From Ianthella basta (Eukaryota; Porifera; Demospongiae; Verongiida; Ianthellidae), in contig OZ025868.1 in the NCBI GenBank assembly GCA_964019415.1, positions 12,640,623 to 12,704,622 on the forward strand: 64,000 bases of DNA. The letters run 5' to 3'. The notes below the pieces were generated by a model. It saw only the letters and a list, made by a program, of their open reading frames with translations. It did no database searches and was not told the origin of the DNA. Below, one piece after another: positions 1-11,500 of this stretch (positions within the stretch are counted from its first letter, which is position 1; the number at the start of each line of letters is the position of its first letter). The translations under genes were made by a program, and so were the position numbers.

Positions 1-28
1 GCCTGGGAATACCCAGTGCTGTAGGTCT
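1..28 (+). rRNA. 5S rRNA, 3' end only (window edge)
   Basis: The last bases of a 5S gene (gcctgggaatacccagtgct onward), followed by a T run. The rest lies left of the window. Confidence 0.9.
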
Positions 29-202
29 TTTTTCCTTTCCTTGGAACTCTTCCAATGCCCTTTTTCTCTTTAATCTATGACTACAAACATGGATGCTACT
101 AGCCACTGTCACCCTTTGTCATCTCTCAGTGTAATCTCCCATCTCTTGTAGCCTTTCTGCCACATTCCTGCGATATAAAGGCCTTGTCAATGTGTTTAAG
201 TG

Positions 203-322
203 TCCTACGGCCATACCATGCTGAATGCACCAGTTCTTGTCTGATCACCGAAGTTAAGCAGCATTGGGCTGGGTTAGTACTTGGATGGGTGACCGCCTGG
301 GAATACCCAGTGCTGTAGGTCT
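203..322 (+). rRNA. 5S rRNA copy 1
   Basis: Full 120-bp gene with the internal control regions (aagttaagcagcattgggc and ggatgggtgacc). It differs from the array consensus in the early loop (caccagttcttgtctg instead of caccggttctcgtctg). A T run follows. Confidence 0.96.
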
Positions 323-497
323 TTTTTCTTTCCTTGGAACTCTTCCAATGTCCCTTTTTCTCTTTTATCTATGACTGCAAACATGGATGGTACTAGCCAC
401 TGTCACCCTTTGTCATCTCTCAGTGTAATCTCCCATCTCCTGTAACCTTTCTGCCACATTCCTGCGATTTAAAAGGCCTTGTCAATGTGTTTAAGTG

Positions 498-617
498 TCC
501 TACGGCCATACCATGCTGAATGCACCGGTTCTCATCTGATCACCGAAGTTAAGCAGCATTGGGCTGGGTTAGTACTTGGATGGGTGACCGCCTAGGAATA
601 CCCAGTGCTGTAGGTCT
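498..617 (+). rRNA. 5S rRNA copy 2
   Basis: Full length. It carries ctcatctg for ctcgtctg and ccgcctagga for ccgcctggga. The upstream box reads gatttaaaagg. T-run terminator present. Confidence 0.96.
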
Positions 618-792
618 TTTTTCCTTTCCTTGGAACTCTTCTAATGGCCTTTTTCTCTTTTATCTATGACTACAAACATGGATGCTACTAGCCACTGTCA
701 CCCTTTGTCATCTCTCAGTGTAATCTCCCATCTCCTGTAGCCTTTCTGCCACATTCCTGCGATATAAAAGGCCTTATCAATGTGTTTAAGTG

Positions 793-912
793 TCCTACGG
801 CCATACCATGCTGAATGCACCGGTTCTCGTCTGATCACCGAAGTTAAGCAGCATTGGGCTGGGTTAGTACTTGGATGGGTGACCGCCTGGGAATACCCAG
901 TGCTGTAGGTCT
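793..912 (+). rRNA. 5S rRNA copy 3
   Basis: Consensus copy with gatataaaagg upstream, intact internal control regions and a T-run terminator. Confidence 0.97.
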
Positions 913-1087
913 TTTTTCTTTCCTTGGAACTCTTCCAATGCCCCTTTTTCTCTTTTATCTATGACTGCAAACATGGATGCTACTAGCCACTGTCACCCTT
1001 TGTCATCTCTCAGTGTAATCTCCCATCTCCTGTAACCTTTCTGCCACATTCCTGCGATTTAAAAGGCCTTGTCAATGTGTTTAAGTG

Positions 1088-1207
1088 TCCTACGGCCATA
1101 CCATGCTGAATGCACCGGTTCTCATCTGATCACCGAAGTTAAGCAGCATTGGGCTGGGTTAGTACTTGGATGGGTGACCGCCTGGGAATACCCAGTGCTG
1201 TAGGTCT
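1088..1207 (+). rRNA. 5S rRNA copy 4
   Basis: Full length; the only clear change is ctcatctg for ctcgtctg. Long T run after the gene. Confidence 0.96.
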
Positions 1208-1380
1208 TTTTTTCTTTCTTGGAACTCTTCCAATGCCCTTTTTCTCTTTTGTCTATGACTGCAAACATGGATGCAACTAGCCACTGTCACCCTTTGTCAT
1301 CTCAGTGTAATCTCCCATCTCTTGTTAGCCTTTCTGCCACATTCCTGTGATATAAAAGGCCTTGTCAATGTGTTTAAGTG

Positions 1381-1500
1381 TCCTACGGCCATACCATGCT
1401 GAATGCACCGGTTCTCGTCTGATCACCGAAGTTAAGCAGCATTGGGCTGGGTTAGTACTTGGATGGGTGACCGCCTGGGAATACCCAGTGCTGTAGGTCT
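1381..1500 (+). rRNA. 5S rRNA copy 5
   Basis: Consensus sequence with the upstream TATA-like box and a T-run terminator. Confidence 0.97.
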
Positions 1501-1676
1501 TTTTTCCTTTCCTTGGAACTCTTCCAATGTCCCTTTTTCTCTTTTATCTATGACTGCAAACATGGATGCTACTAGCCACTGTCACCCTTTGTCATCTCTC
1601 AGTGTAATCTCCCATCTCTTGTAGCCTTTCTGCCACATTCCTGCGATATAAAAGGCCTTGTCAATGTGTTTAAGTG

Positions 1677-1796
1677 TCCTACGGCCATACCATGCTGAAT
1701 GCACCGGTTCTCGTCTGATCACCGAAGTTAAGCAGCATTGGGCTGGGTTAGTACTTGGATGGGTGACCGCCTGGGAATACCCAGTGCTGTAGGTCT
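1677..1796 (+). rRNA. 5S rRNA copy 6
   Basis: Consensus sequence with the upstream TATA-like box and a T-run terminator. Confidence 0.97.
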
Positions 1797-1971
1797 TTTT
1801 CCTTTCCTTGGAACTTTTCCAATGTCCCTTTTTCTCTTTTATCTATGACTGCAAACATGGATGCTACTGGCCACTGTCACCCTTTGTCATCTCTCAGTGT
1901 AATCTCTCATCTCCTGTAGCCTTTCTGCCACATTCCTGCGATTTAAAAGGCCTTGTCAATGTGTTTAAGTG

Positions 1972-2091
1972 TCTTATGGCCATACCATGCTGAATGCACC
2001 GGTTCTCGTCTGATCACCGAAGTTAAGCAGCGTTGGGCTGGGTTAGTACTTGGATGGGTGACCGCCTGGGAATACCCAGTGCTGTAGGTCT
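1972..2091 (+). rRNA. 5S rRNA copy 7 (variant)
   Basis: Full length but with changes at the 5' end (tcttatggcc for tcctacggcc), which weaken helix I pairing with the unchanged 3' end, and one change in the A-box region (cagcgttggg). It may be a poorly functional copy. Confidence 0.93.
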
Positions 2092-2266
2092 TTTTTCCTT
2101 TCCTTGGAACTCTTCCAATGGCCTTTTTCTCTTTTATCTATGACTGCAAACATGGATGCTACTAGCCACTGTCACCCTTTGTCATCTCTCAGTGTAATCT
2201 CCCATCTCCTGTAACCTTTCTCCCACATTCCTGCGATATAAAAGGCCTTGTCAATGTGTCTAAGTG

Positions 2267-2386
2267 TCCTACGGCCATACCATGCTGAATGCACCGGTTC
2301 TCGTCTGATCACCGAAGTTAAGCAGCATTGGGCTGGGTTAGTACTTGGATGGGTGACCGCCTGGGAATACCCAGTGCTGTAGGTCT
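2267..2386 (+). rRNA. 5S rRNA copy 8 (no T-run terminator)
   Basis: The gene matches consensus, but the following spacer lacks the usual T-rich stretch: the gene runs into ggtcttggaactcttcc. This explains the short 281-bp period here. Without at least four T residues, Pol III termination should be weakened. Confidence 0.95.
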
Positions 2387-2547
2387 TGGAACTCTTCCAA
2401 TGGCCTTTTTCTCTTTTATCTATGACTGCAAACATGGATGCTACTAGCCACTGTCACCCTTTGTCATCTCTCAGTGTAATCTCCCATCTCTTGTAGCCTT
2501 TCTGCCACATTCCTGCGATATAAAGGCCTTATCAATGTGTTTAAGTG

Positions 2548-2667
2548 TCCTACGGCCATACCATGCTGAATGCACCGGTTCTCGTCTGATCACCGAAGTT
2601 AAGCAGCATTGGGCTGGGTTAGTACTTGGATGGGTGACCGCCTGGGAATACCCAGTGCTGTAGGTCT
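2548..2667 (+). rRNA. 5S rRNA copy 9
   Basis: Consensus copy with a T-run terminator; the upstream box reads gatataaagg. Confidence 0.97.
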
Positions 2668-2843
2668 TTTTTCCTTTCCTTGGAACTCTTCCAATGTCCC
2701 TTTTTCTCTTTTATCTATGACTGCAAACATGGATGCTACTAGCCACTGTCACCCTTTGTCATCTCTCAGTGTAATCTCCCATCTCTTGTAGCCTTTCTGC
2801 CACATTCCTGTGATATAAAAGGCCTTGTCAATGTGTTTAAGTG

Positions 2844-2963
2844 TCCTACGGCCATACCATGCTGAATGCACCAGTTCTCGTCTGATCACCGAAGTTAAGC
2901 AGCATTGGGCTGGGTTAGTACTTGGATGGGTGACCGCCTGGGAATACCCAGTGCTGTAGGTCT
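2844..2963 (+). rRNA. 5S rRNA copy 10
   Basis: Full length with one visible change, caccagttctcg for caccggttctcg. T-run terminator present. Confidence 0.96.
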
Positions 2964-3139
2964 TTTTTCCTTTCCTTGGAACTCTTCCAATGTCCCTTTT
3001 TCTCTTTTATCTATGACTGCAAACATGGATGCTACTGGCCACTGTCACCCTTTGTCATCTCTCAGTGTAATCTCCCATCTCCTGTAGCCTTTCTGCCACA
3101 TTCCTGCGATATAAAAGGCCTTATCAATGTGTTTAAGTG

Positions 3140-3259
3140 TCCTACGGCCATACCATGCTGAATGCACCGGTTCTCATCTGATCACCGAAGTTAAGCAGCA
3201 TAGGGCTGGGTTAGTACTTGGATGGGTGACCGCCTGGGAATACCCAGTGCTGTAGGTCT
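3140..3259 (+). rRNA. 5S rRNA copy 11 (last of the array)
   Basis: Full length with ctcatctg and gcatagggctg changes. It is followed by a shortened spacer that merges into U2AF1 intron sequence about 100 bp later. Confidence 0.96.
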
Positions 3260-3417
3260 TTTTTCCTTTCCTTGGGACTCTTCCAGTGTCCCTTTTCTCT
3301 TTTATCTATGACTGCAAACATGGATGCTACTAGCCACTGTCACCCTTTGTCATCTCAGTGTAATCTCATCAATCTCTATATCTTCTTGTTCCTTTTTCTG
3401 TGTTTTATATTCTACAG

Positions 3418-6400
3418 TTTAAGAATGAGGAGATTGCTGAAAAGGCAGTGATGGCCCTTAACAACCGCTGGTACAATGGTAAGTGTATTGTAGTACACCC
3501 TCATTACATTGGGGTGCACTGATGCTCATGCTCAAAAAATTGTTAATGCAATTATGCAGATTTTCTGTTTGTAAACTTTGTTTGTATTTGTCTTGTTTGC
3601 TTACCTGACCGTGTGATTCTGAATTATATGTGAGCGGACTTGAGCAACGAGGACACTTAGCGCTATTGTTGATTTTGAATTATGGTACTGGGTGGAAGCA
3701 CAGTTGGTGGCACTTTGTAGCGCTTCCATAGCTGCTCCCATTCCTGAGATACACTCGCTCAAAGTACAAAGATATGCTACGTGCTATTATGAGAAAATGC
3801 TCCGTAAATCTATCGTTATTGTACTCCTATACATGCGTAGAGATGGTGTAACTATATTTCCTGGTTTGAAACTCAGAAAAGGACTATGGGATTCAAACTT
3901 GGCCTGGTTGTTTGAACGATACCACAGGTACGAAAGACATAAAATGTCAAATTTACTGAAAACATCACCTGTAGTGACACTTTATACATACGTACATAGA
4001 TCTTGTTGCCATGTTGACGGGCATCTAAGCGCTGAAATTCAATCACATAGACGCACAGCAAGCATTCCGCGGACAAACATGTAGCCAATAGGACGAGCGC
4101 TTGCATCTCGCCAGACCGGCGCCAGTGCATCTAAATGCCGAACATGCACTGTTCAGGTACTCTGCGGGACAGCTATAAACATCGCAGTAGCTGAGGCCAC
4201 AACATATGATGCACAGGTCGCCCGGCTCACTTGTTTCATCAAGAAACAGGGAAAAGCCACAATCCGGCTACGAACCAGAGACGAGAGAGGAACTGGTTAG
4301 CTAAGAGCTGGGAACAGGCTTTGGTTAAAGACACCGCTCTGGGAAACGCTGTGGCTGACGTGACTGAGTGCCTTGTGCTCTAAATCTGAGAGACGCCTCT
4401 TGGTCAGCATTTAACTATTACATAGCACAAAGTGCCCTCTTTTCTCACATCTGCTCGCATCACATATTTGTGGTCATGGAATGGACCTGCTCACATCGCA
4501 TGCAGTCATGGAGTATTGAATGATATAGGGTCACCTTCTCTATAAACATGTTCACGTCCCATTTGTTCAGCAAGTAGGCTTGGTACATTAGACTTTGTCT
4601 TCCAGATTTGTTCAGAAAGCAGCAATAGCTTCTTACTACACTGTCTTCCACCTCCGTCTAAATAGAGGACATCAGCTGTAGTCATAATTGTGTGTGTGTA
4701 CATGATTGACCATTTTGAGAGATGACTGTGTGTTTTGTGCTGACACTGTTAGACCTACGTACATACGTACGTATATCTGATAAGTGAGTGGGCTTTGCGG
4801 CAATGTGTAGGGTTCAAGAGTACATAGCTAACACCTGTTGTCGAGTCCCTCAAGTAATGACTGTGTGTTGTATGTACAGTATGTCGTACACCATTCTTTA
4901 TATCCAGAAGTGTGTAGTGTTATTTGCTGTCTCTTGTCCCTCCATCCACAGGCCAACCCATTCATGCTGAGCTGTCTCCAGTTACTGATTTCCGTGAGGC
5001 GTGTTGCAGGCAATACGAGATGGGGTGGGTTGAATGATGCATCACTGTCCCTTGCCAGATACCCCACGTTCACCAGCTACGCACTAGAGCACACAGCTTC
5101 AAGCTGCCTGCGGGGCAGTGGCTCATCATGTGACTGAGTGCTGTTTGTAATGTATTTCGGACTGGGGCTAAGCTGTGAGCCTGATCAACACTATGGCAGC
5201 AAAGCCAGTGACAGTGGAACATGTATTGCTGCTGGGGGCTGCTGGGCTTCTTCTCGCACCACTCACTGTTGTGTGCTGTTACAAGTGGATAAGGTCACAT
5301 TACAGACTTCTTATACCAATACGCTTGTCAATGCAAAGGACTGTTGTGGTAGAAGATACTGACACATTTCTATAGACTGAAGCACTCCTTGGGGTCTGAG
5401 TACAGCGTTGGGGTGGGGAGTTTCCTCCCATACCTTCCTCTTCCTCTGAGTGATGCAATATGTAAGGTGATATCATACGTACATGCATGTATACTATATT
5501 AGCCCTATCTAGTGAACTACAGCTTCAGACGTATTGGAGAAAACCAAACTACCTGCTTCCACCAGAGTTTGTGGTTGACTACTCCTGGGATGCATCCTTT
5601 TGCATGCATAGGATACTCCTCCGCCTGAGTTGATGCAGCAGCTCACAGTTGTGCATTCCTCAAGTATTTTTCCAACAGCTATGTACTAAGTACTCTTACA
5701 TGTTCCTGATAGTGTACTGTAATAGTAGTTGTGCGATCTGTGTTGTGTGCTCTGCCTTGGTGCTGCAATATAGAGGTTTGTGCTGTAATGAATGAGTGTG
5801 ATTGGCATGTCATTTCAGCTCTCTTTGCTCTTCTCCTCCATGCTGCTTCAGGGAGTGTACCCGCGGTGGTTTCTGCAACTTTATGCACCTCAAACCGATT
5901 TCAAGGGATGTAAAGTGAGTCAAGTAGTGGGTGCGTGTCCACCAGCTTATCTGTTAAAACTTCCTTTCGCTGTTGTACCAATTGTGCTGTGGGCCATGTG
6001 TGCATAGTCCTTTAGTCTTGTGTAGTCAGGCCACTTTCTGGAATGTGGTATAGATATATGTACGTGTACCAGTAGTCCCTATTCTCACATACAGCCCTTA
6101 TTTTCTCTGCAAGCTTGTTATGGTGCAATCATGCGGTTGCAGGATGCAAGACTAGTTATTGCCTGGCCTCATTTTACTAGTTGCTCACTTTTCACACACT
6201 CCACACTGTAAGGGACCCGTGGATGCACCATAAAGACACTATTTTACTTATTTCTGCTTTTAAAACAATGATGTAAGTTTGTAGTGTTCAGTAATTATGC
6301 CTGTGGCCTTGTCTCTTGCCTTCTCTTTGCTGCTCACTCCTTTTCCCTCAGACGTTTCCTGTATTCCCGTCGTGGAGGGAGTAAGAGAAGCAGGAGGTAA

Positions 6401-6914
6401 GCATAGTACAGAAGTGCTACCTGATTGTACTGTGCTGACGATTATCACAAGCTCTTACTGTACAGTGTATACACAGTGTCAGCTACATACGTACATAATA
6501 CCTGTACTCTTGCAAGAGTCAACGTTTTTGTACAATTGCACAGTATTAAGCTATACACCTGTCATTGCCTTTGCAGCTTACAGCCTTTCGTTGTGCACTA
6601 TGTGTTCTTAGTTTCTTACCATAACGTGTGTGTCTGTCTGTGTCTGTCAGTGTTGCATTGCATCTCCCCTTCCACTTCTCTCTCCTACTCCCTACCCTGT
6701 TTCCTCCCCTTCCCCTTCCCCCTCCTCTCTCCTCCCTACCCCCCTCCTCTCTCCTCCTTCCCCCCTCCTCCCCTTTCCTCCTCCCCACTCCTCTCCTCCC
6801 CTCTCCTCCCTACCCCTTCTTCCTTCTCTGCCTACAATAACCTTCCATTCCAGGTCTCGTTCAAGGTCTCGCTCCCGGTCCCGCTCCAGGTCGCCACGGC
6901 GATCAAGGCACTGA
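3418..6914 (+). CDS. U2AF1: Splicing factor U2AF 35 kDa subunit, 3' exons
   Basis: U2AF1 is the small subunit of the nuclear U2 auxiliary factor and recognises the AG of 3' splice sites. Five coding exons with matching phases are visible: 3418-3478, 4952-5024, 5852-5914, 6352-6396 and 6854-6914. In order they give the end of the RRM (AVMALNNRWYNGQPIHAELS), the linker and start of zinc finger 2 (DFREACCRQYEMGECTRGGF), its end (CNFMHLKPISRDVK), a basic stretch, and a short Arg/Ser tail ending SPRRSRH. All introns are GT-AG. The N-terminal zinc finger and the first part of the RRM are not in the window, so they must lie left of the 5S array. The intron at 3479-4951 shows nothing else recognisable. 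The RS tail is short for the family. Identification is firm; only the 5' end is missing. Confidence 0.93.
6660..6836 (+). repeat. Polypyrimidine low-complexity tract
   Basis: A long CT-rich stretch (ctcctccc-type units) in the last U2AF1 intron, ending just before the acceptor at 6853. It may double as an extended polypyrimidine tract. Open frames across it are compositional artefacts. Confidence 0.85.
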
Positions 6915-8340
6915 CTAACAAGGAGTACAAGGACACTTAGACATAAGCTATAACTAGCTCACTAGTGTGTAATGCTTGACATGATCTGCTACTGTAATCA
7001 TGCTACCCGAACTAGTCTGTTGTTTTGTTACAGGATATGGTCAGTGGTACTTTTTGGGACAAGGATACTTTCAACTACCTAAATATGATTGAGCTGCTAA
7101 AAGAAACATATAAAGAATATTGTGCTGCCTGTGTAAATGCATGTCATGTTCAAAGTGATGCACATGGGCACTTGTACGTCATGCATGCATATATTGATCA
7201 TGCATGAGGCCTTTATATATAGGCCCCAGCTGCAGGCTGTTATAATTATAGCTATGTGCACATGCATGTATGCACATAATTTTATATATAGGAGGTTCTA
7301 TATAGCTGGGGGATTGAGTGAGTTTATATATTCAATTGCAAGGTGTACATATGCTTGCGTGCATAAATGTGCATGCATGCCTGCCTGTTGTGCAGAGCTG
7401 CATTTACATGCACCCACATGCATGGATATATGAGCATGTTCATATGTTCCTGTCCCTCTATGCATTTTATGTACTACACAGCATACAGCGCTAGCACTGC
7501 ATGCATTTTGCATAAATTTATTATAATATCCTTCGCCAGCTGCACAAGTATAGGGTACATGCATGTGGTTCCACCATATAACCCCATGACTCCTAGCTCC
7601 CTGCATGATGCAACAACCAAGGTCTTGAATGAAATTCAAACTGCGGACTGCCGTGGTTTCAACAAAACTGCATGGGCTGAAGCGGCACATGTATGGCTTG
7701 ACCTTGCCATTTTCACTCAGCCCTCCATCTGTGCATGCCTCCCTTGCAGCCAGCTGCGAGTGAGACAAAAGTATCACGATAATTTAATTCTGCTTCAGAC
7801 AAGCACTTTTCCACTTATTCGGGGCATCAAGATCACTGTTGCAGCAGTGCAGTCAGTCATGCTTTCGGTTGTTTGCCGTCTGCTGGGACGATGCATGGAG
7901 AGAGCTGTGCACTTGCATACATATGACCTGCACATGCAACTATACAGCCATGATCATTCGTGCATATATTAATGCAACTACTGATTTAAACATTTCATGT
8001 CCATTTCACATACATTCCTCTATTGCTATGCACAACGGATACTGCTCCGATCACGAGTACAGGCTATATCATGCAGACGCAAGTGTATTACACTTCACAC
8101 TGTACGAGCAGTGCCATGGCTGGGAGAGGGTTTGGCAGAGTCAGATTGGCACGGGAATGAATGATAGCGTGTTAACAAGTACGTGGGTACGTGCATGAAT
8201 TAAATGCAAAGCCAGTCTGCGGTGAAGCCATAGTACTCCGTTACGTTTTTCATTGCGCACGACCAATATCCAGCGGTTCTTTCCCGGATGCCATCCGCTA
8301 CATGTACAGTACGTACACGGGCTTGCAGGTGACCTGTGAT
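6915..8340. other. U2AF1 3' flank and intergenic region, no gene seen
   Basis: The first part is the probable U2AF1 3' UTR. A splice-acceptor-like ttgttacag at about 7026-7034 is followed by a short open stretch that could be an alternative terminal exon, but no homology supports it. From about 7120 the sequence is rich in ATGCATGC and TATA strings and holds only short, low-quality frames. Confidence 0.6.
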
Positions 8341-8358
8341 CTCAACGTACATGTATAT

Positions 8359-8441
8359 CACGTGGGGACGGCAACAGGTGATCTCGATCATCCAATCAGA
8401 TTGTTCGGCGACCACGTGAGCAACCACTTCCGCAGCACGTG
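8359..8441 (+). promoter_or_regulatory. USF promoter with three CACGTG E-boxes and a CCAAT box
   Basis: Perfect CACGTG palindromes lie at 8359-8364, 8413-8418 and 8436-8441, and a CCAAT box at 8392-8396, all within 215 bp of the USF start codon at 8572. CACGTG is the site bound by USF/Myc/Max-class factors, so self-regulation is plausible. Binding is inferred, not shown. Confidence 0.7.
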
Positions 8442-8571
8442 ATCCGTTTCTTCCTCGTGACTCGGAGTTTATCCCTGTGACCGTTGTGTGACAGTCAAGA
8501 GACAGTCCGTGCGTCAGTCTCGTAGCCGAATCATCACATCATATATACGCAAGTACCAAAGCAGGAGCAGT

Positions 8572-11500
8572 ATGAGTGATGAAATTGTTGAAGGAATCAA
8601 GCGCTCTTCGGAGGCGCATCCGGACGACGAACTACCCAGCCCAAAGCGACCAGAATACGATGAAGTTCAGGAGGTGACAGTTGACGCGGAGATCTCTCTC
8701 CCGACGACGGAGGTCGCTACGGAGCAGGACTCCACTACGGGTATGATGAACCGCAGCGATTCTCCCACCAACTCATACTCAAACGTGTCGGGGACAATGT
8801 ATTCTCCCCAGAACATGGTCAACTTTCAAACCAGTCCCGCTGCCATCAGCAACGCGCTGGAGATGCTTATGCAGATGCAGCAAGCCTTCAACCAGAAGAT
8901 GGGTCAGCAGAGCGGTAGCCAGCAGGCGCACTCACCTGGGCAAGCCGCCACGCAGGAGACTACGGAGGCGGGCGGACAGTCAAGTGGTGAGTGATGTGTG
9001 GACTAGCGCGGAGTGAGGGACCGTGCATGCACTACACTTGTTTAGTCTACAAGCACGTGTAAATAGGAGAAGATCCAAAACGTGGTTTCGTGTCTGACAA
9101 GCATGGCAGCATATCAACTGTATTGAAGGTATCCATCATTTTGAAAATGTTATTATTTTGCTTGCGTGTGGTCTTTATGAAGGGGTGATTATTGCCATTT
9201 AGAAGTGTGCGTATTTTGTATGTTGGACATTATACATGCATACATGTAGGGTGTATTGTGTTGTACACTGTACTATGCACATGTGGAGTGCAGTGCTACT
9301 ATTGCATCAAGTGTGTATGTAAGTAGTACAAACATACATAGGCAGTGTAATATATTTTGCTTTACATGGGCAAGCTTATGTAGCTGGGTGGGTCAGTACC
9401 AGATGTCCCATCCACCCTATCTCATATGTGGTTAGTGTTGCATTGAGCCCAACTTCCGGCCTGGGGTTGGCATTCACAATCTCCCCCATCTTCTTGTATC
9501 CCTTAGTGTGACATAGAAGGCTATGCTCATAGCATACACCAGCAATGAATGCGCATACGTATGTGTGCATGTACAGCCACACATGCTGTGTTAGCGATAA
9601 CCCTGAAGTGCACTGTTTCCTTTGTGTAAATGAATCCTTTGTGTGTGACATTGCTACTACAAATTGCAACAGCTGTAGAACCTACATAGCATCTGGTATT
9701 TGCCTTGGCGTGAGATTTTTGTTATTTTCAGTCAGTATTTGTTCGTTTGTTTGCTTATGTGTATGCAAATATGCGTAATACTGTAAGTTGCTACTGCATG
9801 TTTGTTCATTGAAGGCTGATTGTTTGTGAGCAGACCCTGCCGTTTTTGTGATAGTTTGACATTTATGTGCATTGAATACAAAACCATTAACATCCCTCAG
9901 TGTGTTTCTGTACTACTCATGTGTACAATCTCCCAGTTAGAGTTGTGTGTTGTCCCTTTCTCCTTGCTGCACAGCCCCGGTCTATCTCATGGTCCCTTCA
10001 GGAACACCACCTGAATACCTTCAAGGTTCTAGAACACTTGCCCCACGAAGGGAGGGAGATTCGTAAGTTGACGATATGTAGCACTTTTGCTCTTCAAACA
10101 TTTCTTGTCTCAAGTCTAGTCAACATGTTTCACTCACTGTCTTTGTTGTGTGGTACATACAGTGGGACCTGTCTATTTTAGTCAGTATGGCAGGGATCTC
10201 TCTAAGACAGCCAGCCTCCCTGTCCCCCATGCCCATAATTACATCTTTTAGTTTACCTCTGTAATGCAGCCAACTCTTGATGAAGGCCAATTGTAACTGG
10301 TCCACAGATGGCTGTCTTAGACAGGTTTCACGGTACATTGTACATATCTAATACATAAAACTGACCATGTCTGTCTGTGTGTCCACGATGAACGCACGTT
10401 TTTATTGCGCCATCGGCGTCAAACTCGCTGTGGTTGCTGAGGGCACTGGGAGACTGGTTTTAGCAGGGTTAACGTCGCCCATCTTGCCATTTGCAAAGAG
10501 TTATCCTTCCATTTCCGGTTTTTCCTTGGCGGACGACGACCATTATCTGATTATCATTCCCATTGACTTCTGTTTTTTTTTTACCATACTTGATTCGCTG
10601 TTGTCCCATGGTCGATTCTATACATAATCATCCGTGACACCAGCTATTATTTTATTTTTAGCCAGCGTATGGCAAGCTGTAGCAGTTTGATTGCTGAGGG
10701 CACTGGGGGAAAGGTTGGTCGGGTGTCGTAGAAGAGAAGCTTGTCGAAGGCGGGCTTCTCTGCTAGTGTATGTATATACATATGTGTGTATTATAGGCAG
10801 TTTGGATTCGGACAGAATGGTCTATCAGTCCTATGGTTTGTGTCCTCGAACACCTCTCATCCCTTGTCTTGCAGGGACTCTGCATGAAGTTTTGAAATGA
10901 ACTGAACTCTGTATGTCATGTGACAGTCACATGGACCAATCGCTTAGCATGAACTTAGTGGCTGTATGCTTAGCGATTGGTCTACATGAGTGTTAATGGC
11001 ATTCAGATTTCAGTACGTGTCACAAAATCATCGAATGTTCCTGTGTCTCATGTTTGATTTTGATTGCGTGCAAATGTGCTCCACCATTTTGTGCTTTGTG
11101 CACTTTAATGTACTGTTGAGGTCTACACCGCTCTCATAGCCGAGTTGTTTGTGTGCACACATGTATACTCCACTGAATTCATGTCCTGCTTGCAGTGCCA
11201 GTGTGAAGGTTGCCTCAGACAGGGAGATGCAGAGAAAAGCCTCACACAACGAAGGTCAGTTGTATGAATGACAATGTTTTTGTCATTTATTTGACAGTTT
11301 TGGTTGACTGGACACACAGTGTGTCTTAGCCAATCGCTGACTGTTAATCTTTTGTGCTGGCAGCTGACAAGAATGTGCCTTTGCTCAGTTTGTTTGAGCA
11401 CACTCTATGGTTTGTATGCACGTGCGCTACAACTTCCATTACATCACGTTATACAGTTGAGCACTGTCCCTTTGCACAAGTGTGTGTGTGTGCACCTGTA

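Larger units (their letters stand above)
1..3370 (+). repeat. Tandem 5S rRNA gene array with spacers
   Basis: Twelve head-to-tail units (the first cut by the window edge) each hold a 120-bp 5S gene and a spacer of about 175 bp. Successive gene starts lie 295, 295, 295, 293, 296, 295, 295, 281, 296 and 296 bp apart. Each spacer carries a TATA-like element (tataaaa or tttaaaa) about 30 bp before the gene, as for a Pol III start, and most genes end in a T run. Units differ by only a few bases, as expected for an array under concerted evolution. The last spacer is cut short near 3360 and passes into the polypyrimidine tract and acceptor of a U2AF1 exon. The array is on the same strand as U2AF1. 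Confidence 0.97.

Noticed and set aside
1442-3161. Small open frames of about 60 residues repeated through the array
   Set aside because: They are translations across 5S genes and spacers and recur only because the DNA repeats.
1-3370. CRISPR-like regular repeat spacing
   Set aside because: Both repeat and spacer are conserved, the 120-bp repeat is a 5S gene, and the genome is eukaryotic.
3692-4084. 130-codon frame in the U2AF1 intron
   Set aside because: No recognisable domain, starts on a non-ATG codon, lies in an intron; treated as chance.
7367-7972. 201-codon frame after U2AF1
   Set aside because: Composition follows the ATGCATGC-rich DNA and no homology was recognised.
8488-8571. N-terminal extension of the USF-like protein
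   Set aside because: It begins at a GTG; the in-frame ATG at 8572 has a better context and is used as the start.
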